A DNA stretch of 64,000 nucleotides from DASUCS01 sp041166745 (GTDB lineage Bacteria; Actinomycetota; Acidimicrobiia; Acidimicrobiales; JACDCH01): NCBI GenBank assembly GCA_041166745.1, contig JBEEGH010000029.1, positions 62,001-126,000 on the forward strand, read 5' to 3'. Below are positions 18,899 through 27,885 of the stretch, piece after piece. The first letter of the stretch is position 1. Every line of letters begins with the position of its first letter. The notes beneath the pieces were generated by a model. The model had not been told where the DNA came from. It searched no databases and saw nothing but the letters and a program-made list of their open reading frames with translations. The translations under genes were made by a program, and so were the position numbers.

Positions 18899-20155
18899 TT
18901 ACGGCTCGCCCCCATCGGAGTCGGCCGCGACGGTTGCTGCTTCGGTTGTCGGCTCCGCCGGCGCTGCGGCGTCGGCGACCTGCTCGGCGGCCTCGACCAC
19001 GGGTGGGGACTCCGACGGCAGCTCGGGCTCGGGCGGCAGCTTGGTGTCGTCGCCCTGGTGCGCCCACTGGTTGGCCGACAGCGCGGGACCGCCTTCGGCC
19101 GGCTGCCAGACCTGTTCGCCGGACGCGGGGTCGATGACCCATTCGCCCTGCGCCCACTCCTCGCCGCCGTAGGCCTCTTCGTCCGCCAGCTGGGTCTCGC
19201 TCTTGATGTCGACCCGCCAACCGGTGAGGCGCGCCGCGAGGCGAGCGTTCTGGCCCTCTTTCCCGATCGCCAGCGACAGCTGGTAGTCGGGGACGATGAC
19301 CTCGGCGGTGCCGCTGGTTTCGTCGATGCGGACTTCCTTGACCTTCGCGGGCGACAGCGCCTTCATGACGAAGTCGGGCGGGTCGTCGGAGAACGGAACG
19401 ATGTCGATCTTCTCGCCGCGGAGCTCGTTGACGACCATGCGTACCCGAGCGCCTCGGGCCCCGACGCACGCGCCGACGGGGTCGACGTTGTTGTCGTTGG
19501 ACCAGACCGCGATCTTCGTGCGATGCCCTGGCTCACGAGCGCAGGCCTTGATCTCGACCACGCCGTCGGCGATCTCGGGCACTTCGAGCTCGAACAGCCG
19601 CTTGATGAGCCCGGGATGCGTACGGCTCACGACGATCTGCGGACCCTTCGAGGTCTTGCGGACCTCGACGATGTAGGCCTTGACCCGCGCGCCCGGCTCG
19701 GGCCGCTCGTAGGGCACCTGCTCGGCTTGGGGCAGCAGTGCTTCCACTCGACCGAGGTCGAGCAGCGTGTAGCGGCTGTCGTTCTGCTGGATGATGCCGG
19801 TGACGATGTCGCCTTCGCGTCCGGCGTACTCCTCGTACTTCTGCTCGCGGTCGATCTCTCGCAGGCGTTGCGTCATCACCTGCTTGGCCGTCTGGGCGGC
19901 GATGCGCCCGAAATCGGACGGCGTGACGTCGATCTCGTCGCCGTACGGCTCGCCGTCCTCGTCGATCTCCTGCGCGAACACGCGGAACTCGAACGAGTCG
20001 GGGTCGATGGTGACCCAGGCGTACTCGTACGCGTCCTCGCGGCGCTTGTATGCGGACTCGAGCGCGTCAGCCAGCGCGCTCAGCAGGGTGTCGATGGTGA
20101 TACCGCGCTCAGCTGCAAGCATCTGCAGCGCTTCCATCATGTCCAAGTTGCTCAT
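18899..20155 (-). CDS. nusA: Transcription termination/antitermination factor NusA
   Basis: Binds RNA polymerase and nascent RNA, controlling pausing, termination and antitermination. The 418-residue product has an N-terminal polymerase-binding domain, an S1 domain (GDIVTGIIQQNDSRYTLLDLG), then KH domains with VGARGARVR and AIGKEGQNARLAA. A C-terminal acidic, Ala/Pro/Glu-rich tail of about 90 residues has low complexity and no AR1/AR2 repeats. ATG 20155 is chosen: AGGAG lies 9 bases upstream, and it overlaps the rimP stop by 4 bp (ATGA). Order rimP-nusA-ylxR-infB is the classic operon. Confidence 0.97.
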   Translation of the reverse strand: MSNLDMMEALQMLAAERGITIDTLLSALADALESAYKRREDAYEYAWVTIDPDSFEFRVFAQEIDEDGEPYGDEIDVTPSDFGRIAAQTAKQVMTQRLREIDREQKYEEYAGREGDIVTGIIQQNDSRYTLLDLGRVEALLPQAEQVPYERPEPGARVKAYIVEVRKTSKGPQIVVSRTHPGLIKRLFELEVPEIADGVVEIKACAREPGHRTKIAVWSNDNNVDPVGACVGARGARVRMVVNELRGEKIDIVPFSDDPPDFVMKALSPAKVKEVRIDETSGTAEVIVPDYQLSLAIGKEGQNARLAARLTGWRVDIKSETQLADEEAYGGEEWAQGEWVIDPASGEQVWQPAEGGPALSANQWAHQGDDTKLPPEPELPSESPPVVEAAEQVADAAAPAEPTTEAATVAADSDGGEP

Positions 20156-20661
20156 GGCTGTGCGCTCCTGGCCTTCGTCTTGGCCGCCGGCTTGGTCTTG
20201 CCTGGCTTGGGGGCAGGGCCCCATTCGAATACCGTCCGCGCCTTTTCGATCTCGCCGTATCGGAGGGTGTGATCGCCGACGGTGATGCCCTCGTCGTCAG
20301 CGGTGGTGAGGGTGCCCTTGATCCGGCGCTCGCCGTCGACCCTCGCGTTGGTCTTCACCGAGACCGTCAGACCGACGGCACCGGCGAAGTGGGTCGGCGT
20401 ACGCAGCGGGCGTTCCAAACCGGGGCTGGACACCTCGAGCGTGTACTTGCTCGGAATCGGGTCGTGCTCGTCGAGGGCGACCGAGATGAGGCGGGTCGCA
20501 CGCGCGATGGCCTCGAGATCGACATGGCGCTCGCCTTGTTCGCCGGACGCATCGACGGTGATTCGGAGCTGCGAGCCGGAGAGCTCGATGTCGTAGACGG
20601 TCAGGGATTGCCTCTCGAGCAGCGGCTCGACGATTTCGCGGACGCGCTCGACGATGCTCAC
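20152..20661 (-). CDS. rimP: Ribosome maturation factor RimP
   Basis: Needed for 30S subunit assembly. The 169-residue product has the RimP N-terminal domain with DIELSGSQLRITVDASG and the EVSSPGLERPL signature, and a C-terminal SH3-like domain (VSVKTN...RIKGTLTTADDEGITV). A Lys/Pro/Ala-rich tail follows. It is the first gene of the rimP-nusA-ylxR-infB operon; a terminator-like hairpin and the operon promoter should lie in the 83 bp upstream. Start ATG 20661 follows GGAGG. Confidence 0.96.
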   Translation of the reverse strand: MSIVERVREIVEPLLERQSLTVYDIELSGSQLRITVDASGEQGERHVDLEAIARATRLISVALDEHDPIPSKYTLEVSSPGLERPLRTPTHFAGAVGLTVSVKTNARVDGERRIKGTLTTADDEGITVGDHTLRYGEIEKARTVFEWGPAPKPGKTKPAAKTKARSAQP

Positions 20662-20706
20662 CTGACTGTCACCTCCTCCGGTCGCGTACCTCCAACATCA
20701 AACCAA

Positions 20707-20730
20707 AGGCGTGGGCCGGAGCCCACGCCT
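20707..20730 (-). terminator. Terminator-like hairpin upstream of rimP
   Basis: Perfect 10-bp GC-rich stem AGGCGTGGGC / GCCCACGCCT with a CGGA loop, 15 bp after the thioesterase stop. On the minus strand it is followed by TTTGGTTTG, a weak T-tract. It probably ends the proS-thioesterase transcript before the rimP operon begins. Confidence 0.75.
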
Positions 20731-20744
20731 CACGGGGTCCGCCA

Positions 20745-21455
20745 CTATAGCCCTTCGGACGCGATCCGGGCGCTCGCCGCGACGGCCTCGCCGGCCATTA
20801 TCCACAGGCAATCGCCCTCGACGACGACCCCTACCGCCTGCCCGCGGTCGATGCCGCCGCGGTACTCGAGCTCGGCCGTCACCGGCGCGATCAGGTCGAG
20901 ATGCTCCTCGACGACCGCCCAGTAGACGGCGTTGTTCACGTGGCCGAGGACGTCGAAGTCACTGAACCTCAGGGGCCACGCGGCGCCGTCGACTCCCCGT
21001 TGGGGGCCGTCGTGCGTGAGCTTGGCCGAGACCCTGCGCCCGCCGACGGCTTCGCCGTAGAGACGGTCGAAGTCTGCGGGCAGGGCCTTCGGTCGGCCGG
21101 TGACGAGATCGACGTGCACCCAGAGAGCGGTGACCTCGATCGATGCGCCGCCCGAGCCCGAGATCGAAGTGCGCCTCTCCGCCCAGCGGCTTCCGGCACC
21201 CGACGCCCACGTGGAGAGCGTCAGCCCCTCACGGAACACGGGGAACCGCTCGACATGCAGCGTCGTGCGCCGGACCACCCAGGCCGTTGCGTCGTCGCCG
21301 ATCGCGTCGATGCCGTCGTCGTGCGCGATGTCTTGCAGGTAGCGGGCGACGGCGTCGAGCCGCGCTCGACCTTTCGGCGTGACATCCGACAAACGCACCG
21401 GCCGCGTCGCGGTGTAGATACGCCCGCTGGCAGGAGGCTCAGTAGGCACGCGCAC
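20745..21455 (-). CDS. Acyl-ACP thioesterase-like double hotdog protein
   Basis: Hydrolyses acyl thioesters, by family. The 236-residue length fits two hotdog domains: the first with VARYLQDIAHDDG and VVRRTTLHVERFPVFREGLTLSTW, the second with FSDFDVLGHVNNAVYWAVVEE, where the Asp-x-x-x-His-x-Asn pattern is catalytic in FatA/FatB-type enzymes. It could release fatty acids or 3-keto products; the chain length is not readable. GTG 21455 lies within the end of proS (17-bp overlap), so the two genes are translationally coupled, although no metabolic link between them is obvious. Confidence 0.85.
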   Translation of the reverse strand: MRVPTEPPASGRIYTATRPVRLSDVTPKGRARLDAVARYLQDIAHDDGIDAIGDDATAWVVRRTTLHVERFPVFREGLTLSTWASGAGSRWAERRTSISGSGGASIEVTALWVHVDLVTGRPKALPADFDRLYGEAVGGRRVSAKLTHDGPQRGVDGAAWPLRFSDFDVLGHVNNAVYWAVVEEHLDLIAPVTAELEYRGGIDRGQAVGVVVEGDCLWIMAGEAVAASARIASEGL

Positions 21456-22845
21456 AGAACGCGACGAGATCGGGCTCGTCGTCGGCCACGGGCACCGAAC
21501 CGTCGGCGCGCTGCAGGCACCGAACCGTGATCGCCGATTCCGCGAGCTTGGCCTCTCCTTCGATGCCGATCACCGACCACGGCACGCGCGCGAATCCGTC
21601 TTGCGTGGCCTCCAACACCTCGTCGAGCGATGAGCACTCCACCGTGCGGTCGTCGCGACGCGTCGTGGCCGATGCGAGTAGCTCGGCCTGCACGACGTCG
21701 ACTTGCTCGGTGACGAGCTTGGCCGCCTTGCTCAGCGGAATCGTTTCCTTCTTGCTCAGGTGACGCCACACGACGGTGACGTTGCCTTCGGCGAGATCGC
21801 GCGGGCCGACCTCGACCCTCAGGGGCACACCCTTCAACTCCCAATCCGTCGCTCGTCGCCCGAAGGACGTGTCGACGCGGGCATCGAGCTCGACGCGTAC
21901 ACCGGCCTTGCGCAGCTCCTCAGCCAGCCGCGCTGCGGTCTCGCCCGCGACATCGGCGTCTTTCACGAGCAGCACGACGCATTGGATGGGTGCGAGGCGC
22001 GGCGGCAGCACGAGTCCGTTGTCGTCTCCGTGGGCCATGATCAGCCCGCCGACCATGCGGGTGGACGTACCCCACGATGTCGTCCAGCACAGTTGCTGCT
22101 GACTCTGGTCGTCGAGGTACACCATGTCGAACACGCGGGCGAAGTTCTGACCGAGCTCGTGCGACGTTCCCATCTGCAACGCCTTGCCGTCGCCCATCAT
22201 CGCTTCGCACGCCATCGAGTTGATGGCGCCGGGAAAGCGTTCGGCCGCCGTCTTGCGCCCCACATACACCGGGATCGCCAACACCTGCACCATGAAGTCC
22301 TCGTAGGCCTCGTGCAGGATCCGCGTGGCGTAGTTGCGCGCGTCGTCGTGTGTCGCGTGCGCGGTGTGGCCTTCTTGCCACAGGAACTCGCTGCTGCGCA
22401 GGAACAGGCGCGTGCGCAGCTCCCAACGCACGACGTTGCACCACTGGTTCAACAACAGCGGAAGGTCGCGATACGACTGCACCCATTTGGCCATGTACTC
22501 GCCGAAGATGGTCTCGCTCGTCGGACGAACGGCGAACGGCTCTTCGAGCTCTTTGCCGCCGCCGATGGTGACGATGGCGAGCTCGGGGCTGAACCCCTCG
22601 ACGTGTTCGGCCTCGCGTTGGAAGTACTCGAGCGGGATGAACAGCGGGAAGTACGCGTTCTGGGCGCCGCACGCCTTGATGCGGGCGTCCATCTCGGCGA
22701 CCATCCGCTCCCAGATGGCGTAGCCGTATGGGCGGATCACCATCGTCCCCCGTACGGGACCGTTCTCAGCCATCTCCGCTTTGGCGACGACATCCTGATA
22801 CCAGCGAGGAAAGTCCTCGGACTGAGGTGTGAGCACGCTGGCCAT
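21439..22845 (-). CDS. proS: Prolyl-tRNA synthetase, archaeal/eukaryote-like type
   Basis: Charges tRNA-Pro. The 468-residue enzyme lacks the large editing insertion of Escherichia coli-type ProRS and ends with a C-terminal tyrosine (CARAY). Both features mark the archaeal/eukaryote-like class, which also occurs in several bacterial groups. Class II motifs are visible: motif 2 around FRSSEFLWQEGHTAHAT and motif 3 around GLIMAHGDDNGLVLPPRLAP. The anticodon-binding domain (VVLLVKDADVAGETA) follows, with a zinc-binding-like C-terminal domain that has few cysteines. It is divergent from the ATPase at 22899 and co-transcribed with the thioesterase. Confidence 0.96.
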   Translation of the reverse strand: MASVLTPQSEDFPRWYQDVVAKAEMAENGPVRGTMVIRPYGYAIWERMVAEMDARIKACGAQNAYFPLFIPLEYFQREAEHVEGFSPELAIVTIGGGKELEEPFAVRPTSETIFGEYMAKWVQSYRDLPLLLNQWCNVVRWELRTRLFLRSSEFLWQEGHTAHATHDDARNYATRILHEAYEDFMVQVLAIPVYVGRKTAAERFPGAINSMACEAMMGDGKALQMGTSHELGQNFARVFDMVYLDDQSQQQLCWTTSWGTSTRMVGGLIMAHGDDNGLVLPPRLAPIQCVVLLVKDADVAGETAARLAEELRKAGVRVELDARVDTSFGRRATDWELKGVPLRVEVGPRDLAEGNVTVVWRHLSKKETIPLSKAAKLVTEQVDVVQAELLASATTRRDDRTVECSSLDEVLEATQDGFARVPWSVIGIEGEAKLAESAITVRCLQRADGSVPVADDEPDLVAFCARAY

Positions 22846-22898
22846 CTGCAGACGTTAGTGGTGCCTCGGAACCACCCGATGTGGGAGATTGCGCGCCG

Positions 22899-25358
22899 AT
22901 GGCTGGGACGACATTCGTGGGACGCGGCGACGAGCTCGCCGCCTTGGAGAACTGGCTGGATGAGGCGAGCCAGGGAAAGCCGCGCGTCGTGCTCCTGGCC
23001 GGGGAGGCCGGGGTGGGCAAGACCCAACTCCTGAATCGCTTCGTCGACGAGTCGGAGAAGCAGCAACCCGCGGTCACGGTGCTGCGCGGCACCGGCCACG
23101 AAGGTGTCGGCGTGCCCTACCTCCCACTCGCCGACGCGCTGCGACCGGCGGGCGACCTCAGCGCGTTGCTCGCACCCCTCCGGGGCGACGACACGCCTGA
23201 GCACGCGGACGAACGACGCTTGCGGCTGTTCCTTGGAGCAGCAGAGCTGCTGCGAGCGGCGACCGAGGCCGGTCCCGTGTTGCTCATCGTGGACGATCTG
23301 CACTGGGCCGACCGAGGCTCCCTCGATTTGCTCGGACATCTGTTGCACGGGATCGGCCAGGCGGACGGGTCGAGTGGCGGCCGGGTCTTGGTCGTCCTCG
23401 CGCACCGTCCCGTGGTCGTGACGCACGCCGCGTCGGCCGTACTCGATCGTGTGCGACGAGAACCGTGGCACCGCGTGTTGGACGTGAGCGGGTTCAGTCG
23501 ATTCGCGTTGCACGACTTGGTCGAGGCGATCACCGGACACCGTGCGTCTCGCGATCTGCTCAACGGCCTCGAGGAGGCGTCGGCGGGGAACCCCTTGCTG
23601 GCGCGCGCGCTTCTTGCTCGCCTCGAGTCGTTCGGGATGCTCAGCGTGCGCAATGGCCGCCTCGTGCACCGTGGCGGCGAAGAGATCCTGGCCGGCCCAC
23701 GCGAGATCGATGCGTTGCTCCGTGATCGAGTGAACGCCGTGTCGCCCCGAGCGCGCAGCTTGTTGATGTTGGCGGCATTTCTCGGCGAGGGCGCGCCGCT
23801 CGACGATCTGTGCGCGGTCAGCGGACTCGAACTCGAGCGCTTCCTGGCGCTCGTGGACGAAGCGGTGTCCGCTGGTGTGCTGCTGCAAGACGATCGCGTC
23901 GCATTCGACCATCCGCAGCTCCGTCAGGTGCTGCATCAACAGCCGCGCGGCAAGCGCAGACAGGAATTGCACCTGCGCATCGCAGACCATCACGAGCCGC
24001 TGCTCGAGCGACGCCCAGAGCTGCTCATCCCGCTCGCGCACCATCTGCGACGAGCCGGCGAGATGGTGACTCCCGACCGCCTCCTTCGCGTGTCCGTCAA
24101 GGCGGCCCACGAAGCTGCCGGGATCGTGGCGTACGCCGAAGCGGTTCGGTGCTACGAGGCGGCCATTGCTGCGAGTGAAGCTCTCGGTGAGCAGGCCGGC
24201 GCGTTCGTCGCGCTGCTGCACGGGCGGGCTGCCTATGCGTGCTGGTACGACCACGACAACGAGGCCGCAACGCGCCACGCTCGGGCGGCGATCGAGCTCG
24301 CTCGCGAGCTGCGCGACTACGACCTGTGGGCCTTCGCGTTGGACACGTTGGCTCGAGCGATGTGGTCAGGCGATGCCAGTACGTACGGGAGCCCGTTCGA
24401 TCTCGGCCCATTCGACGAATTGATCGCCGAAGTCGGCGAGGGCGACCCCGCGTTGCGAGGGCGACTCCTTCGTCTCCGCGGTTGGCTGCGATTTCAATCG
24501 CTCGACGTCGTCAACGCTCGTACGGACATCGAGCGCGCGCTCGAGCTGATCGACGAGAGCGATCCGCAGACCGTCGGTCTCGCCGAATACGGAATGGCCG
24601 GCATGCACCTTGCCGAGGTCGATCTCGAGGACGCGCTTGCCAGATTCGATCGGAGCATCGAGTGCCTGACCGCGGCGGGAGATCGGCTGCAGTCGTTGGC
24701 CGCGCTCCGAGGGATCGCGATGACACAATTCGCATTGGGCAACCTCGCCGAAGCCGCGGACGCGGCCGATGAGGCGATCGCGACCGCGCCCAGCATCGCG
24801 GCCTGGGCCGAGCATTCGTCGATCAGCAGCGTGGCCGCGTCGATCGCCGCAGCGCGGGGACGTTTCGACGAAGCGGAAGCGCATGCATCGACTGCGGAAG
24901 AGCTCATGCGGTGGGCGGGCTATCCCCCGGTCGCTGCCGTTCTCTACTCCTCGCTCGCGTACGTGCGCCACGCCCGCGGCGACATCGAAGGCGCGTTGGC
25001 CGCGATCGAGACCTGGGCGAGCATCGATCACCGTGGCGTTGGCCGCTTTCGTCTGTTGCTCGCCGTCCTGTCAGGCCAGCCGGGAGACGTCGAGCCGACG
25101 CGACGGCCGCCGATCACCGCGCCGGTGCTGTTCGACGTCGCTGCACTGAGCGTCGCCGTCGAGGTGGGCGACGCCCTCGATGACGTCGATCGCATCGCTT
25201 GGGCCGCACCGGGCATCACCCACCTCGCCGAGCGCGGGCTGCGCTTCGGCCTGGGCTGGCCGTTCTTCGTTCCCGGGCTCGCCGCCGTTGCGGCCCGCCG
25301 CTTGGGCCAGGTCGAAGCCGCCGAGCGCTGGTCGGCGGTGCCGCGGATCTCCTCCTGA
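22899..25358 (+). CDS. STAND-type ATPase with TPR-like repeats, no DNA-binding domain
   Basis: A protein of 819 residues. The N-terminal FVGRGDELAALENWL is the sensor-start motif of LuxR-family (LAL/MalT) ATPases, followed by Walker A GEAGVGKTQLL and Walker B VLLIVDDLHWAD. Helical TPR-like repeats fill the second half, from about residue 420. Members with this layout usually end in a LuxR helix-turn-helix; here the C-terminus (ERWSAVPRISS) has none, so it may act through protein partners. The start is either ATG 22899 or GTG 22881. It is divergent from proS, and two unknown genes follow 53 bp downstream. Confidence 0.82.
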   Translation: MAGTTFVGRGDELAALENWLDEASQGKPRVVLLAGEAGVGKTQLLNRFVDESEKQQPAVTVLRGTGHEGVGVPYLPLADALRPAGDLSALLAPLRGDDTPEHADERRLRLFLGAAELLRAATEAGPVLLIVDDLHWADRGSLDLLGHLLHGIGQADGSSGGRVLVVLAHRPVVVTHAASAVLDRVRREPWHRVLDVSGFSRFALHDLVEAITGHRASRDLLNGLEEASAGNPLLARALLARLESFGMLSVRNGRLVHRGGEEILAGPREIDALLRDRVNAVSPRARSLLMLAAFLGEGAPLDDLCAVSGLELERFLALVDEAVSAGVLLQDDRVAFDHPQLRQVLHQQPRGKRRQELHLRIADHHEPLLERRPELLIPLAHHLRRAGEMVTPDRLLRVSVKAAHEAAGIVAYAEAVRCYEAAIAASEALGEQAGAFVALLHGRAAYACWYDHDNEAATRHARAAIELARELRDYDLWAFALDTLARAMWSGDASTYGSPFDLGPFDELIAEVGEGDPALRGRLLRLRGWLRFQSLDVVNARTDIERALELIDESDPQTVGLAEYGMAGMHLAEVDLEDALARFDRSIECLTAAGDRLQSLAALRGIAMTQFALGNLAEAADAADEAIATAPSIAAWAEHSSISSVAASIAAARGRFDEAEAHASTAEELMRWAGYPPVAAVLYSSLAYVRHARGDIEGALAAIETWASIDHRGVGRFRLLLAVLSGQPGDVEPTRRPPITAPVLFDVAALSVAVEVGDALDDVDRIAWAAPGITHLAERGLRFGLGWPFFVPGLAAVAARRLGQVEAAERWSAVPRISS

Positions 25359-25411
25359 ATCGGACGAAGTGGTAGAAACCCGACGGTTGGCTGGCAACGA
25401 AGGGGGCGGGC

Positions 25412-26236
25412 ATGCCGCTGATGCCGTACCAGTTGGAGAAGGGCCCGATCTGGAGCGTGGTGGAGTCCGCGCTCGGGGCCGGCCCACAAGAGGCGTACGA
25501 CCTGCTCGAGTTGCTGCGCGACAAGAAGCACCAGATCTCGGACGGTCCGCTCGTCAAGTCGAAGACGCTCGACTACACCGACCCGAAGACGGGTGCGAAG
25601 GTCACCGCGCAGACCCGTGGTGACCACCTGAACCAAGACTGGTTCGGGATGGTCAAGCAGCCGAGCGGCACCTGGGCCAAGGAGCCCGACTCGGCGTTCG
25701 ACCCGCAGACCCACCCGTCCACCGGTTTCTGGATCAACTACTGGGGCGACGTCGAGGAGATCGTGCGCGAGACGTTCGTGCGTGCCATCGAAGTGTCGCT
25801 CGGCCTGCACCATGGCCAGACGCACCCGAGCCGCGGCCGATTCCGCCGGCACTGGCCCGTGAGCATCTTTCTGAAATGTCCGACACCGTGGTTCGAAGGG
25901 TGGGTCACATGGAACGCCCATGCCGGCGAGGTGGTGGTGCACTTCCTGGTTCCCGGCAACTACGGGTCGCAGGTGCTGAAGCAACCGAAGACAGGACTGA
26001 CGGGGGTTCCGGGGGTCAACCCCGACACCGCTGACGCGACCTACGGCATGTGGCTCGTCACGCATGAGCAGCACAACCGGGTCGACGGCGTTGTCACGAC
26101 CGACCCGGGAACCGCTGGCGTGATTCACGCTCCGTCGGCTGGTGCGATCTTGAAGGATTCCGGCGATCTGATCGTGCTCGCTCCTGTCGAAACCGATGGC
26201 GGCGTTGCACCCAACGGAAGGGCATTCGTCCCATGA
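25412..26236 (+). CDS. Conserved-looking protein of unknown function
   Basis: No family recognised. The 274-residue product lacks a signal peptide or membrane segments. It is rich in Trp, His and Asp (GFWINYWGDVEEIV, RGRFRRHWPVSIFLK, WFEGWVTWNAHAGEVVVHFLVPG), suggesting a compact beta-rich globular protein. ATG 25412 has GAAGGGGG upstream at good spacing. Its stop overlaps the next start by 4 bp (ATGA), so the pair is translated together. Co-expression with the STAND ATPase at 22899 is possible, since all three genes point the same way. Confidence 0.7.
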   Translation: MPLMPYQLEKGPIWSVVESALGAGPQEAYDLLELLRDKKHQISDGPLVKSKTLDYTDPKTGAKVTAQTRGDHLNQDWFGMVKQPSGTWAKEPDSAFDPQTHPSTGFWINYWGDVEEIVRETFVRAIEVSLGLHHGQTHPSRGRFRRHWPVSIFLKCPTPWFEGWVTWNAHAGEVVVHFLVPGNYGSQVLKQPKTGLTGVPGVNPDTADATYGMWLVTHEQHNRVDGVVTTDPGTAGVIHAPSAGAILKDSGDLIVLAPVETDGGVAPNGRAFVP

Positions 26237-26637
26237 CCGTCGAAGGGGCAATCGATCTCGTACGCGACGACGTCATCCGCGGCCTCTCCCCCGCGTTCGA
26301 GCCGTTCAGCGACGAAGACGGTGACGGATTCGAGGTCGCGAAGGACTTCCGCGACATCGAGGTCGTGTCGAACGATCAGATCGCGTCGGTGGTGTGGACG
26401 TACCGGTGCCGCCACGTCGACTGGTTCACGAACGCGCCGCCGTCCGGCGCGGCGCTCACGATTCGCGGCACGACCACGGTCGACACGCGACCCGACGATC
26501 CGCTCTACCACCGCTACATCGACTGGCTCGCGGTGTACACCGCGCTCGGCTACACGCTCTACCAACGGCAGATGGTCGACGTGCCCGATCGGGAGATCAT
26601 CAACTCAGGTCGACCGGAAGAGCGGCTTGAAGGTTAG
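26233..26637 (+). CDS. Small protein of unknown function, coupled to upstream gene
   Basis: No family recognised. It has 134 residues, acidic, without a signal peptide. The segment TTVDTRPDDPLYHRYIDWLAVYTALGYTLYQRQM is reminiscent of NTF2/SnoaL-like folds, but the resemblance is weak. Start ATG 26233 overlaps the stop of the 274-residue gene by 4 bp. It ends 9 bp from the convergent ispG gene with no obvious terminator between them. The pair may form a two-subunit protein; that is inference from coupling only. Confidence 0.68.
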   Translation: MTVEGAIDLVRDDVIRGLSPAFEPFSDEDGDGFEVAKDFRDIEVVSNDQIASVVWTYRCRHVDWFTNAPPSGAALTIRGTTTVDTRPDDPLYHRYIDWLAVYTALGYTLYQRQMVDVPDREIINSGRPEERLEG

Positions 26638-26646
26638 GAACGAGCG

Positions 26647-27885
26647 CTAGTTGGCACGTTTGTGGATCAGGTCGACGCGCTGCTCGCTGGCATTGGCGTC
26701 GTCGCCCTGCTCCTCGAGGAGCACCGCTCGATCGGCTTCGGCGGCGGCCTTCGCCGCAGATAGGTCGGCCTTCGACAGCGCTCGTTCGATGCCGTGCTCG
26801 TTGATGAACTCAGCCCACTCGACGAGCGCTTCCACCATCTGATCTTCAGGTACCACCGCGACGTTGGTACCCCGCACGAACAGATGGCCGCGCTTGTTGC
26901 CGGCCGCGATGCCGAGGTCCGCGTCGCGGGCTTCCCCCGGTCCGTTCACCACGCACCCCATCACCGCGACCTGCAACGGAATCTCCCGGTCGCCGAATGC
27001 GGCCATGGCCCGGTTGGCCACATCGATCACGTCGATCTCGGCTCGGCCACACGATGGGCACGCGATGAGGTCGACGTTCTTGCGTTCGCGCAGGCCCATC
27101 GACTCGAGCAACGCCCGGCCGGCGCGGGCTTCCTCGACCGGGTCGGCGGTCAGCGAGTAGCGGATCGTGTCGCCGATTCCCATCGCCAGCAGCGTGCCGA
27201 TACCAGCCGTGCCCTTGATCAAACCGACGGGCGGTGGACCCGCCTCGGTCACGCCGAGGTGCAACGGGTGGTCGGTGACCTCGGACAGCTGCCGGTAGGC
27301 CTCGATCATCAATGGGACGGACGATGCCTTGACCGAGATCTTCACGTCTTCGAATCCGACTTCGTCGAAGTACGCGAGCTCACGTTGCGCCGATTCGACC
27401 ATCGCCTCCGGCGTGACCCGCCCGCCGTATTTCTCGTACATGTCGGGATCGAGCGAGCCACCGTTGACACCGATGCGGATCGGCACGCCGCGATCCTTCG
27501 CCTCCTGTGCGACGGTCTTGATGTGCTCCGGCCGTCGGATGTTGCCGGGATTCAAGCGCAGGCAGTGCACACCCGCGTCGAGCGCGGCCAGCGCCATCTT
27601 GTATTGGTGATGGATGTCGGCCACGATCGGCACCGGCGAGCGGGGCACGATGTGCGCCAGTCCGTCGGCCGCCTCGATCTCGTTGCACGTGCAGCGCACG
27701 ATGTCGGCACCCGCGGCATAGAGCGCGTAGATCTGCGCGAGCGTGCCGTCGACGTCGGCGGTCTTCGTGATCGTCATCGACTGGACCGAGATCGGAGCGT
27801 CGCCACCGACGGTCACGGGATTGGTCGGGTGACGAAGAACGATCTGCCGCGTCTTGCGCCGCGGGAACTGCCCGTCGACCAGCAT
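26647..27885 (-). CDS. ispG: 4-hydroxy-3-methylbut-2-enyl diphosphate synthase (flavodoxin)
   Basis: Reductive dehydration of methylerythritol cyclodiphosphate to HMBPP, the penultimate MEP-pathway step, using a [4Fe-4S] cluster. The start GGDAPISVQSMT is typical, and the cluster cysteines appear in IACPSCGRAE and VMGCVVNGPGEA, with a conserved Glu close by. The length (412) is normal, with a short charged C-terminal tail. ATG 27885 overlaps the site-2 protease stop by one base. With dxr upstream this makes a dxr-protease-ispG operon for isoprenoid synthesis, a common actinobacterial order. Confidence 0.97.
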   Translation of the reverse strand: MLVDGQFPRRKTRQIVLRHPTNPVTVGGDAPISVQSMTITKTADVDGTLAQIYALYAAGADIVRCTCNEIEAADGLAHIVPRSPVPIVADIHHQYKMALAALDAGVHCLRLNPGNIRRPEHIKTVAQEAKDRGVPIRIGVNGGSLDPDMYEKYGGRVTPEAMVESAQRELAYFDEVGFEDVKISVKASSVPLMIEAYRQLSEVTDHPLHLGVTEAGPPPVGLIKGTAGIGTLLAMGIGDTIRYSLTADPVEEARAGRALLESMGLRERKNVDLIACPSCGRAEIDVIDVANRAMAAFGDREIPLQVAVMGCVVNGPGEARDADLGIAAGNKRGHLFVRGTNVAVVPEDQMVEALVEWAEFINEHGIERALSKADLSAAKAAAEADRAVLLEEQGDDANASEQRVDLIHKRAN

